From SCQX01 sp035720945 (GTDB lineage: Bacteria > Pseudomonadota > Gammaproteobacteria > Burkholderiales > Burkholderiaceae_B), in contig DASTNK010000127.1 of NCBI GenBank assembly GCA_035720945.1, positions 1 through 15,394 on the forward strand: 15,394 nucleotides of DNA, read 5' to 3'. This document shows, piece by piece, positions 1-6,625 of this stretch (positions are counted from its first letter, which is position 1; each line of letters starts with the position of its first letter). Under the pieces are notes generated by a model. That model was not told where the DNA came from. It was given only the letters and a program-made list of their open reading frames with translations, and did no database searches. A program made the position numbers and the translations under genes.

Positions 1-1
1 C

Positions 2-298
2 ATGACGGAACCGCGCTGTGAGTCGACCCCGGTCAGAGCAATGGGTCGGAGGAATCGCAGTGCGGTGGTTGCCGGCGCGGTTCGCTGGCTGCATCTCGCA
101 GCCTCGCCGACGTTTGTCGCCATGGCGCTCCTGGGAGGGGGTTTCGGTGGCGGTATGCCAAACGCGCCTTGTCCGGCCATGCCTGTGTCCGCATGGACGG
201 GGATGGGCCTGATGTACTTGCTGATGAGCGTCTTCCACGCGGGCCCGTGGCTCAAGCTGGTTTCTTTTTCACGAAATCAGGAAATACGGCATGACTAA
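2..298 (+). CDS. Small hypothetical membrane protein (98 aa)
   Basis: I do not recognise a named family. The 98-residue product has a basic N-terminus (residues 1-29, with several Arg). Two hydrophobic stretches follow, about residues 28-50 (glycine-rich at its end) and 62-84 (a Met/Leu-rich segment ending in FHAGPWLKLVSF), so it is probably a two-pass inner-membrane protein with a short polar tail. Two cysteines are present (C6, C57). The ATG at position 2 lies at the window edge and a start further upstream cannot be excluded; an internal ATG at 41 is an alternative and neither has a strong ribosome-binding site. The stop overlaps the stop of the opposite-strand TolC stub by two bases. Short proteins of this general appearance occur beside metal-efflux genes, which would fit the TolC remnant, but that link is inference. 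Confidence 0.55.
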   Translation: MTEPRCESTPVRAMGRRNRSAVVAGAVRWLHLAASPTFVAMALLGGGFGGGMPNAPCPAMPVSAWTGMGLMYLLMSVFHAGPWLKLVSFSRNQEIRHD

Positions 299-474
299 CG
301 CCGTGGTTGGTCCGATGGATAGCCGTCGACAACCTGCTCGTCCTGGTCCTTGAGCGTTCCCACCAATCCCGCGAGATTCAGCCGGGACAGCAGGCACCGA
401 TAGCGTGCCGTGTCCAGGTTCTGTTCGGCCGAGAAATATTGTTGCCGCGCATTCAACACATCCGGCGTTGCAGG
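295..474 (-). pseudogene. C-terminal remnant of a TolC-family outer-membrane efflux protein
   Basis: The minus-strand frame carries the pattern typical of the last helices of TolC/CusC-like outer-membrane factors. It reads DVLNARQQYFSAEQNLDTAR, then Tyr-x-Cys-Leu-Leu-x-Arg-Leu-x-Leu, then GTL and an acidic tail. In intact proteins this is the end of the alpha-barrel repeat (DVLNAQQ...L..AR.DY...RL.LK...GTL). Here the match starts abruptly near VPATPDVLN, and the residues before it (the frame stays open to about 570) do not look like TolC. More than 350 residues of a usual protein of about 450 are missing, along with the signal peptide. I therefore read it as a decayed 3' end left by a deletion or rearrangement, not a working gene. 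The family assignment rests on remembered family pattern and has not been aligned. Confidence 0.6.
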
Positions 475-514
475 CACCGCTGCGGATGACGGCCCCAACA
501 GTGGCACATGGATC

Positions 515-551
515 TTGACAGTTTCATTGATCGGTATATAGTAGCTATACA
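515..551 (+). promoter_or_regulatory. Sigma-70-like promoter overlapping a near-palindrome
   Basis: A perfect TTGACA (515-520) is followed after 16 bases by TATAGT (537-542), a reasonable -35/-10 pair. The -10 lies inside GTATATAGTAGCTATAC (534-550), which is palindromic apart from its centre, with arms GTATA/TATAC, so a repressor could bind over the promoter. The patch is much more AT-rich than its surroundings. It points toward the exported-protein gene starting at 743 and would give a leader of about 190 bases. This is visual pattern matching only. Confidence 0.4.
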
Positions 552-571
552 AACAACTACTAATGGCCAAT

Positions 572-714
572 TCAGGTTCACCGACCTGATCAGGCCCAGC
601 GCCATGGATACGATCAAGACGCCCAAGCAGTTCGGATTCACTGTGTACTCATGTGGGAAGGGGGTTCCCATCCACTTGCTGTCGTTGCCCCAGAGCCTTC
701 TCTAGCTCCGGAGC
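572..714 (+). other. Hairpin-rich untranslated leader of the 743 gene
   Basis: Three short self-complementary elements lie between the proposed promoter and the next gene. TCAGGT pairs with ACCTGA (572-577/584-589, 6-base loop). TGGGAA pairs with TTCCCA (654-659/665-670, loop of five G). GCTCCGGAGC (705-714) is a perfect 10-base palindrome. No convincing coding region is seen between 475 and 742. The leader could be structured in the RNA, or these could be protein-binding sites; I do not recognise a known riboswitch. Confidence 0.3.
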
Positions 715-742
715 CATATTCTTTACCTTGAAGGAATTCATC

Positions 743-1396
743 ATGAAGGTCTCGAAGAAACTCACCCATACTCCGGTAGCGCTGGCCGCCGCCCTCGGTT
801 TGCTGTTTGGCGGCGCCACAGCCGCGTCGGCCGCCACCGGCACGGCACCCGCTCCAGCGCATGCCATGGCCATGAACTGGTTCGGCGGCCCGGTCTACAA
901 TGGCGAGCCCGCCCTGGCGGCCACCGCTGCACTAGTCAAGGCTGGCGGGGGGGCCGAGCACTTCACGTTCGCACATGCCCTGGTTTCCATGCTGGGCGAG
1001 AAAACCGTGAACGCTGAAGTCGCCAAGCTGACCAAGCAATACGGCAAGAAAGACGTGGATGGCTTCCTGAATGGCATGACTTTTGCCATCAAAGACGGCT
1101 TGAAGCGTGCCACCGAAGCCGGCGTGAAGCTGCCGGAAGCCCCTGCCGACCTCAAGGGCGTGAAACTGGCCCGCGCGCTGGTGCAGGCCGGAACCGCTCC
1201 CGATGGAACATTCTGGGCCGGCTATCTGTTCGACAAGGCCATCTCGCACAAGCTGCATAACCAAGTCATGGTCGACATCGACGTGAAGTATGGCCACGGT
1301 GCGGACAAAAACACGCACAAGATACTGAATCAGGCGATGCACGACGTGGCGCAGGCACTGGGCGACACGCACGTCAAGCTTGCATCACTCCACTGA
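743..1396 (+). CDS. Exported protein of unknown function (217 aa)
   Basis: The ATG at 743 is chosen because an AAGGAA ribosome-binding site lies just upstream (731-736) and the protein then opens with a classic signal peptide: MKVSKK, a hydrophobic core, and an AxA-type end (ASA, residues 28-30). The same frame runs back to an ATG at 653, but that would put a junk-like, Cys-rich stretch before the signal. The mature part of about 187 residues looks mainly helical, with a repeated pattern of Lys/Ala helices. Conserved-looking features are a C-terminal region rich in His (HKLHNQVMVDIDVKYGH, then HKILNQAMHDVA) and an end at KLASLH. There is no cysteine in the mature part and no motif I can assign to an enzyme. 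It is probably a soluble periplasmic protein. A strong stem-loop follows directly, so it is likely monocistronic. Confidence 0.8.
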   Translation: MKVSKKLTHTPVALAAALGLLFGGATAASAATGTAPAPAHAMAMNWFGGPVYNGEPALAATAALVKAGGGAEHFTFAHALVSMLGEKTVNAEVAKLTKQYGKKDVDGFLNGMTFAIKDGLKRATEAGVKLPEAPADLKGVKLARALVQAGTAPDGTFWAGYLFDKAISHKLHNQVMVDIDVKYGHGADKNTHKILNQAMHDVAQALGDTHVKLASLH

Positions 1397-1408
1397 CGCG
1401 GCGTTCGT

Positions 1409-1444
1409 GAGAGGCCCGCGTGGTTCAACCCGCGCGGGCTTCTC
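1409..1444 (+). terminator. Stem-loop terminator after the exported protein gene
   Basis: The 5' arm at 1409-1420 pairs with 1433-1444 over 12 bp (core GCCCGCG/CGCGGGC, one G-T wobble), with a 12-base loop. It starts 13 bases after the stop codon. There is no long T run after the stem, so the termination role is inferred from position and stem strength. Confidence 0.6.
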
Positions 1445-1453
1445 ACCCGGCCA

Positions 1454-1473
1454 TCGTTCCATAAATAGAACGA
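1454..1473. promoter_or_regulatory. Inverted repeat TCGTTC-N8-GAACGA upstream of pirin
   Basis: Perfect 6-bp arms flank an AT-rich 8-base centre (CATAAATA) in the 185-bp gap before the pirin gene. An operator for a dimeric regulator is possible; no regulator gene adjoins it, so its partner is unknown. Confidence 0.3.
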
Positions 1474-1581
1474 AAAGTATAAAACCAGCCATCTATTCGC
1501 GTTGTCGTATCGGATTTAACATCCTCTTCACTAGGTCTTAAGCAAAACACCCGCTTTGCGTTCTTACGGAGAACACCTCAA

Positions 1582-2448
1582 GTGAAGAAGATTCTTGGCG
1601 TCTACAGTGCCCCCAAAGGTCATTGGGTTGGTGACGGTTTTCCAGTCCGCTCGCTGTTCGACTACAACAGCCATGGCAAACACTTGAGTCCGTTCCTGCT
1701 GCTGGACTATGCCGGGCCGGCCGATTTCTCGCCAGCCAGCCAGCCGCGGGGCGTTGGCCAGCACCCGCATCGCGGATTTGAAACCGTGACCATCGTCTAC
1801 AAAGGCGAGGTCGAGCATCGCGATTCCACGGGGGCGGGCGGCAAGATCGGTCCGGGAGATGTCCAGTGGATGACGGCCGCGTCGGGCATTCTGCACGAGG
1901 AGTTTCATTCCCGTGAGTTCACACGTACCGGTGGCACGTTGGAAATGGTGCAGTTGTGGGTGAATCTACCGGCTCGCGACAAAATGTCCGGGCCGGGATA
2001 CCAGACTCTCCTGGACGGGGACATTCCCGCTGTCACCTTGCCGGATGGGGCCGGCAAGGTGCGTGTCATCGCAGGGGACTATGAGGGCCATCGTGGGCCG
2101 GCACACACGCACACCCCGATGAACGTCTGGGATGTTCGGTTGGATCAGGGGCGCGAGGCGCGTCTGCGCGCTGTGCCAGGTCATACGCTGGTGATCGTGG
2201 TGCTGCATGGAACCGTGCAGGTCAATGGTTCGCAGATTGCCCGCGATGCCCAGATGGTCGTGTTCGATCGCGACGACGGGGAGGTGTTGCTGGAGGCGAA
2301 CAGCAATGCTGTCTTGTTGCTGCTGAGTGGCGAGCCGATCGACGAGCCTATTGTGGGCTACGGGCCGTTTGTGATGAACAGCGCGGCGGAAATCAACCAG
2401 GCCTTCGCGGATTTCAACAGCGGCCGTTTTGGGGCCATGGCCCTTTGA
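1582..2448 (+). CDS. Pirin family bicupin protein
   Basis: This is a 288-residue pirin, the usual length for the family. Two beta-barrel (cupin) halves are expected, about residues 1-135 and 150-270. The N-terminal half holds the metal site: H61-P-H63-R-G, then H105 and E107 in GILHEEF, matching the two-His, His, Glu iron ligands of known pirins. Known roles differ: some bacterial pirins oxidise quercetin and others modulate metabolic enzymes or transcription, so the specific function here is open. The start is a GTG at 1582, preceded by GGAGAA with suitable spacing; MKKILGVYSAPKGHWVGDGF is a normal pirin N-terminus and no closer ATG exists. The gene stands alone between an isolated upstream gene and a convergent small gene. 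Its stop codon sits inside the first copy of a 17-bp tandem duplication. Confidence 0.92.
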   Translation: MKKILGVYSAPKGHWVGDGFPVRSLFDYNSHGKHLSPFLLLDYAGPADFSPASQPRGVGQHPHRGFETVTIVYKGEVEHRDSTGAGGKIGPGDVQWMTAASGILHEEFHSREFTRTGGTLEMVQLWVNLPARDKMSGPGYQTLLDGDIPAVTLPDGAGKVRVIAGDYEGHRGPAHTHTPMNVWDVRLDQGREARLRAVPGHTLVIVVLHGTVQVNGSQIARDAQMVVFDRDDGEVLLEANSNAVLLLLSGEPIDEPIVGYGPFVMNSAAEINQAFADFNSGRFGAMAL

Positions 2449-2467
2449 CCGCCATGGCCCTTTGACC
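2434..2467. repeat. Perfect 17-bp tandem duplication across the pirin stop codon
   Basis: GCCATGGCCCTTTGACC occurs twice head to tail (2434-2450 and 2451-2467) with no mismatch. The first copy encodes the last pirin residues and its TGA; the second is untranslated. Because the stop lies within the unit, gain or loss of a copy would not change the protein. Confidence 0.95.
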
Positions 2468-2487
2468 GTCGGAGGTGACGACATGAT

Positions 2488-2649
2488 TCAGGGAGGTCTG
2501 CGCCCGAATACCAGCGATATGACAAATAGAATGATGAAAATGGCGAACAGAATCTTGGCTATTCCCGCAGCGGCGCCCGCGATGCCAAAAAAGCCAAAGA
2601 ACCCGGCGATCAGAGCGATAACCAGAAAGACGACGGCATAGTGCAGCAT
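2488..2649 (-). CDS. DUF1328 (YtjA-type) small membrane protein
   Basis: A 53-codon gene on the minus strand starts at the ATG ending at 2649, with AAGGAGAATGT immediately before it. The product begins MLHYAVVFLVIALIAGFFGF, continues with GIAGAAAGIAK, and ends in a hydrophobic helix followed by FGRRPP. This two-helix hairpin with a Gly/Ala-rich turn is the DUF1328 signature, and the length matches the family. Members are tiny inner-membrane proteins, often stress-induced, with no established biochemical role. It lies 12 bases downstream of the 72-residue gene on the same strand and is probably co-transcribed with it. It faces pirin convergently. Confidence 0.88.
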   Translation of the reverse strand: MLHYAVVFLVIALIAGFFGFFGIAGAAAGIAKILFAIFIILFVISLVFGRRPP

Positions 2650-2661
2650 ACATTCTCCTTG

Positions 2662-2880
2662 TCAGAGCTCAGGCAGACCGGGGTAGCCCACCGCGGTTTC
2701 AGGGAATCGGCGAGCGACTCGGCTTAGAAACGCCTGGTCGCTTTCACAGCAAAGGCGAGTCGGCAACGTGATGCCCGACGCTCTGAAGCGACGGGTGATT
2801 TCGGTAATCCAGGTATCCACGGGGTGGCGTTCGTCGATATGGATTTTCCTGGCATGGTGCTTCAAGTATTGGCTATTCAT
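2662..2880 (-). CDS. Hypothetical protein (72 aa), partner of the DUF1328 gene
   Basis: I recognise no family. The main support for translation is an excellent ribosome-binding site (AGGAGAATCAG directly before the ATG ending at 2880) and the tight 12-base spacing to the DUF1328 gene. The 72-residue product is polar and basic, with no membrane segment and no signal peptide. It opens MNSQYLKHHARKIHIDERHP and has a short helix-like WITEITRRF, a CC pair at residues 44-45, and a Pro/Gly-rich tail (YPGLPEL). It is probably a small cytosolic protein. Transcription probably starts within or beyond the 19-bp repeat array that begins 21 bases upstream of the start codon. Confidence 0.6.
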   Translation of the reverse strand: MNSQYLKHHARKIHIDERHPVDTWITEITRRFRASGITLPTRLCCESDQAFLSRVARRFPETAVGYPGLPEL

Positions 2881-2901
2881 CTGATTCTCCTATTTGAAGC
2901 C

Positions 2902-2977
2902 GTCGCGACGCACTCAAGTTGTCGTGGCGAACTCGAGTTGTCACGACGTATTCAAGTTGCCACAACTCATTCAAGGC
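2902..2977. repeat. Four tandem 19-bp degenerate repeats (iteron-like)
   Basis: Four contiguous units of exactly 19 bases occupy 2902-2920, 2921-2939, 2940-2958 and 2959-2977. The approximate consensus is GTCRCGACGNAYTCAAGTT. Unit 1 matches unit 3 at 16 of 19 positions and unit 2 at 15; unit 4 is the most diverged (13 of 19 against unit 3). The period is not a multiple of three and no gene runs through, so the repeat acts at the DNA or RNA level. Its place just before the start codon of the minus-strand pair suggests phased binding sites for a regulator, or part of the 5' leader. Confidence 0.8.
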
Positions 2978-3577
2978 TTGACGATCAAATTGTTATGCAT
3001 GGCCGTGACACCCTTGACTGAGCGGGCGAGTTGGCCGGCGCGGTCTTTTTCACTCTGCGCTTGCGTCGATGGGTGTCGTGCGGCTTTTTTTGCATGCTGC
3101 CACGGACATTAAGACCAAGCGACACCGCAATAACCGATTGCGCGACTGGCCATCTGCTTGGGGTTCGTCGTCTTCATGCGCGGTACCCGTTGTACCGCCC
3201 CTGCACTCTCGTGGCTGGTTGAATCAACGGTATCATGGCCCTTGCGGCCGTCGGTACTACGGCTTGTAACTATATTGTCGAAACGGGTTGGGATCTGTCA
3301 GGGAAAGGCTGACGATATTCAGCCGTCGCGGCGGACCGAAAAACCACGTGGCGCCTGCGATGTCGGCGCTCGCGGGCCATGGCGCAGGTTGTCACTCAAA
3401 ACGTGGTTTCATTGTGACACGACTTTTTTGCCCGCCGTCTTGAGGCTTGTCGATTCAGCCACTGTATTGTGCTCCGATGAGCGGCCACCGCGAGGGTGGC
3501 AACCGCGCGGAATGGCCCGAAAGAAGTGGCTATCGCACGACGCATGACAACTGTGGCTTGAGGCATGACAACCTGAA
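2978..3577. other. 600-bp stretch without a convincing gene
   Basis: Open frames here (for example 3158-3547 on the plus strand) have no ribosome-binding site and no recognisable protein character. Visible small structures are GGCTGA-N6-TCAGCC (3307-3324), TGTCAC/GTGACA arms 18 bases apart (3390-3395, 3414-3419), and a stem GCCACC/GGTGGC with a 5-base loop (3484-3500) that could help end kup transcription. GCATGACAAC occurs twice, 21 bases apart (3542 and 3563). Several T runs occur (3047-3051, 3086-3092) without a matching stem. It may be decayed sequence plus the regulatory region of the downstream minus-strand pair. Confidence 0.5.
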
Positions 3578-5542
3578 TCAAATTCGCACGCGTAGCCCCA
3601 TGTCCACGATCTTGTCGCTGGGGATCTGGTAGCCGGTACTGGCGTCTGTGGAATTGCGCATCAGGAAACCCAGCAGGTGATCGCGCCAGGCAATCATGCC
3701 GTCGTGCCGGCCGCTGCCACTGATGGGTGATTGGTGTTCCACGTAGTACGTCACGCTGTCGAGTTCGATTGTCAGGCCTTTTTCTTCACATGTGGTGAGT
3801 TCGGAAGGCACATTGACACCCTGCATGTAGCCATAGTGCAGGACGACACGATGGAAGCCATTCCCAAGGTTCTCGTATTCCACGCGCTCCTCTCGCGTGG
3901 TGTGTGGCACATCTTCGGTCAGAACAGTAAGCAAGACCACCTGTTCTTGCAAGGCATGATTGCGTTCGATATGGTGATGGAGTGAAGGCGGCGTGTCCTT
4001 GAGCCAGAGTGTCAGGAAGACCGCGGTGCCCGGCACGCGTGCCACCTCTCCGTTCTCGAGATCACGTATCAGTTCGTCGATTGGTTTGGCGTCCTTGCCC
4101 GATTGACGAGCCAGCAGTTCGCTACCACGGCGCCAGGTGGACATGACTGTGAAGAACAGTGCGCCGACTATTACCGGGAACCAACCGCCGTGTGGAATCC
4201 GCAGCAGATTGGAACCGAAGTACGCGAGATCCACGACCAGGAATCCAACCAGGAACAGCAGCGCGGCCCCCAACGACCAGTGTCCTCGCTCGCGCGCCAC
4301 AAAAAAGGCAAGAATGGTGGTGACGACCATTGCGGAGCTGACACTGATGCCGTAGGTGCTGGCCAATTGGTCCGAGCTCTTGAACAACACCACCAGGATG
4401 ATCGCCGCCGCCATCAGGATCCAGTTCATCACCGGCACATAGATTTGCCCGGATACTTCGCTGGAAGTCTGGACGATTTGCGAGCGTGGCATCATGCCGA
4501 GCCGAGCGGCCTGGCGGGTCATGGAAAAAGCCCCGGTGATCGCAGCCTGCGAGGCGATGATGGTCGCCAGGGTGGCCAGCACCACGATCGGGTAGAGCAG
4601 AGCGGTCGGAATAAGATGGTAGAAAGGTTGTGAGGCGGCCTTGGGGTCGTGCAACAGCATGGCGGCCTGTCCGAAATAATTGAGCAGCAATGCTGGCAGC
4701 ACGAAAAAAAACCACACTTTTCGGACTGGCGTGCGACCGAAATGGCCGATATCGGCATACAACGCTTCGGCTCCGGTGGTCACCAGAAACACGGCGAACA
4801 GCACCAGGAAGCCGGTGATGCCGCTGTCGCGAAAAAAACGGGCCGCATACCGCGGATCGATCGCGCCCAGCACCTGGGGTTCCTTCAGGATCCCGTAGAC
4901 GCCCAGCGCGGCGATGGCCACGAACCACAGGGCCATGATTGGTCCAAACGCGGCGCCGATCCGGGCGGTTCCGAAACGCTGCACGGCGAACAGCAGCACC
5001 AGGATCACCAGGGTGACGGGAATGATGTAATCAGCCAGGTCAGTGGATGCGACCTCCAGGCCTTCCACCGCGCTCAAGATGGAGATGGCGGGGGTGATCA
5101 TGACCCCGGCGTACAGCATCGCCGCCCCGGTGAGGCCGATGAGCACCAATGCGTGCCGTGTGAAACGATTGATGTTGCGCCAGGGGCGCAACAGCGCGAT
5201 CAGTGCGAATGTGCCGCCCTCGCCACGGTTGTCGGCTTGCAATATGAAAGTCATGTACTTCAATGACACCACGACGATCAACGTCCAGAACACGAGCGAC
5301 AGAATGCCCAGCACATTCGGGGCGTTGGGGGCGAGCAACCCGCCGCTTCCCGTGTGGGTATTGAATACCGCCTGCAACGAGTAGATGGCGCTGGTGCCCA
5401 GGTCGCCGTAGACCACTCCGAGCACCGCGAGCATGGTTGTCAGTTTCCGGGTGGTGCTTGCGTTTTCAGCTTGCTCCTCGGCGGTCTTGCCGCGTGTGCG
5501 GCCTGGGCGCGTTTCGCTCTGGACTTCAGGCGGCTGACTCAT
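3578..5542 (-). CDS. kup: Kup-family potassium uptake transporter
   Basis: This 654-residue Kup/HAK/KT transporter brings K+ into the cell, probably by proton symport, from the inner membrane. A polar N-terminus of about 33 residues precedes the family signature GVVYGDLGTSAIYSL (residues 42-56). About twelve membrane helices follow to near residue 480. Diagnostic segments include NRGEGGTFALIALL, a GVMITPAISILSAVEGL helix and the SSQ-like IIASQAAITGAFS segment. A hydrophilic cytoplasmic tail of about 170 residues ends in the typical IPSDKIVDMGLRVRI. Most relatives are 620-640 residues, so the start at 5542 (MSQPPEV) fits with a slightly long leader. The frame continues upstream into hutC sequence, but that part is not transporter-like. 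It is divergent from hutC, with 247 bp between their starts. Confidence 0.95.
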   Translation of the reverse strand: MSQPPEVQSETRPGRTRGKTAEEQAENASTTRKLTTMLAVLGVVYGDLGTSAIYSLQAVFNTHTGSGGLLAPNAPNVLGILSLVFWTLIVVVSLKYMTFILQADNRGEGGTFALIALLRPWRNINRFTRHALVLIGLTGAAMLYAGVMITPAISILSAVEGLEVASTDLADYIIPVTLVILVLLFAVQRFGTARIGAAFGPIMALWFVAIAALGVYGILKEPQVLGAIDPRYAARFFRDSGITGFLVLFAVFLVTTGAEALYADIGHFGRTPVRKVWFFFVLPALLLNYFGQAAMLLHDPKAASQPFYHLIPTALLYPIVVLATLATIIASQAAITGAFSMTRQAARLGMMPRSQIVQTSSEVSGQIYVPVMNWILMAAAIILVVLFKSSDQLASTYGISVSSAMVVTTILAFFVARERGHWSLGAALLFLVGFLVVDLAYFGSNLLRIPHGGWFPVIVGALFFTVMSTWRRGSELLARQSGKDAKPIDELIRDLENGEVARVPGTAVFLTLWLKDTPPSLHHHIERNHALQEQVVLLTVLTEDVPHTTREERVEYENLGNGFHRVVLHYGYMQGVNVPSELTTCEEKGLTIELDSVTYYVEHQSPISGSGRHDGMIAWRDHLLGFLMRNSTDASTGYQIPSDKIVDMGLRVRI

Positions 5543-5673
5543 GGCCGGCCCCACTGAAACGACCGTCTGGGCGTCGCTGGCATTGTCATTTGACGTTTCG
5601 CTCGGTTGTTTGGCTATCCCGAGTATAGGCTTGTGCCCATTTTGCCTGGGTTCCGCGGGTCTTAGGGAAAATA

Positions 5674-5683
5674 AGTATATACA
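5674..5683. promoter_or_regulatory. Probable second HutC operator (one mismatch)
   Basis: AGTATATACA differs at one base from the TGTA-N2-TACA sequence known for HutC in Pseudomonas and present perfectly before hutH. It lies 106 bases before the hutC start and 131 bases before the kup start, which fits hutC autoregulation and leaves open an effect on kup. Confidence 0.55.
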
Positions 5684-5789
5684 GGTATAGATATTACGGT
5701 CAGAATAACAAGCGTACTTAACGAATGGCTTCGTGTGCTGGCTATCTCTGGGCATTAATTGGGTTCCGAAACATTCATCAGGCCAAGCC

Positions 5790-6578
5790 ATGAAAACATC
5801 CTCGCTTTCGCTCAACACGGCTGTCTCGCCCGGCTCCTCCAGGGCATCCGGTGCGCCAGCCTTGGCGCTGTACGAGCAAATCAAGGAATTCATCTCGCGC
5901 AAAATCCAGGACGGCTCATGGCCCGCCGGCCACAGGCTGCCGTCCGAGCACGAGCTGGTCGCCCAATTTGGCATTTCCCGCATGACGGTCAACCGCGCGC
6001 TGCGCGAACTGGCGGGCCAGGGCCGCGTTGTGCGGGTCGCGGGCGTGGGCAGTTTCGTGGCCGAAAGCAAGCCACAGTCAACGCTGCTCAAGATCGTCAG
6101 TATCGAGCACGAGATTCGCAGTCGGGGGCACGACTACCGCTTTGAATTGCTGGCGGTCGAGCGCGCGTCGGCCGCACCAGACGTCGCCGCCTGGCTCGAT
6201 CTGCGTGCGGGGGCGTCGGTGTTTCACTCGGTCTGCCTGCATTTCGAGAATGGCACCCCGGTGCAACTGGAAGACCGTTACGTCAACCCCCAGGTCGTGC
6301 CCGGCTTCCTCGACCATGATCTGGCCACCATGCCGCCGGGCGAGTACCTGTTGCGCAACGTCCCGTTCGACGAAGTCGAACACGTGGTCGATGCGGTGCT
6401 GCCTTCGGCGGGCCAGGCCGCCCGGCTGGCAATGGATGCCACAGCTCCTTGTCTGTTGTTGACGCGCCGCACCTGGACGCGCGGCACGGCGGTTACCTGG
6501 GTACGCTGTCTGCACCCGGCGTCGCGCTACCGCTTGGGCAGCCGGTTTCGCGCCGACGGCAATCCGCATCCCGGTTGA
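5790..6578 (+). CDS. hutC: Histidine utilisation repressor HutC (GntR/UTRA family)
   Basis: This 262-residue transcription factor represses hut genes and, in studied relatives, is released by urocanate. The winged helix-turn-helix spans about residues 24-92, with the recognition part in SEHELVAQFGISRMTVNRAL (52-71) and the wing GVGSFVAE. The UTRA effector domain covers about 108-255, with YLLRNVPFDEVEHVVDAVLP and a C-terminal arginine-rich end. The ATG at 5790 gives a 20-residue polar leader before the GntR domain, slightly longer than common. An upstream in-frame start (5733) is unlikely because it precedes the natural beginning. The ribosome-binding site is weak (AGG at 5780-5782), consistent with low repressor levels. 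It is followed by an 86-base gap holding a perfect operator, then hutH. Confidence 0.93.
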   Translation: MKTSSLSLNTAVSPGSSRASGAPALALYEQIKEFISRKIQDGSWPAGHRLPSEHELVAQFGISRMTVNRALRELAGQGRVVRVAGVGSFVAESKPQSTLLKIVSIEHEIRSRGHDYRFELLAVERASAAPDVAAWLDLRAGASVFHSVCLHFENGTPVQLEDRYVNPQVVPGFLDHDLATMPPGEYLLRNVPFDEVEHVVDAVLPSAGQAARLAMDATAPCLLLTRRTWTRGTAVTWVRCLHPASRYRLGSRFRADGNPHPG

Positions 6579-6625
6579 CGGTCGCCACTCAGGAAAGCGA
6601 TCATCGTCGTTTTTTGGCGGATTCC

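Noticed and set aside
653..742. Upstream ATG for the exported protein
   Set aside because: It would place 30 atypical residues before an evident signal peptide, whereas the ATG at 743 has a clear ribosome-binding site.
2902..2977. CRISPR array interpretation of the 19-bp repeats
   Set aside because: The units are directly adjacent with no spacers and are degenerate; no cas genes nearby.
3158..3547. 129-codon plus-strand frame in the gene-free gap
   Set aside because: No ribosome-binding site, irregular composition and no resemblance to a protein family.
4122..4928. Long minus-strand frame inside kup
   Set aside because: It is a shifted reading of kup codons, rich in Arg/His/Pro, with no family pattern.
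5543..6091. Upstream in-frame extension of kup to 837 codons
   Set aside because: It runs antisense through hutC, is not transporter-like, and the 654-residue form already equals family length.
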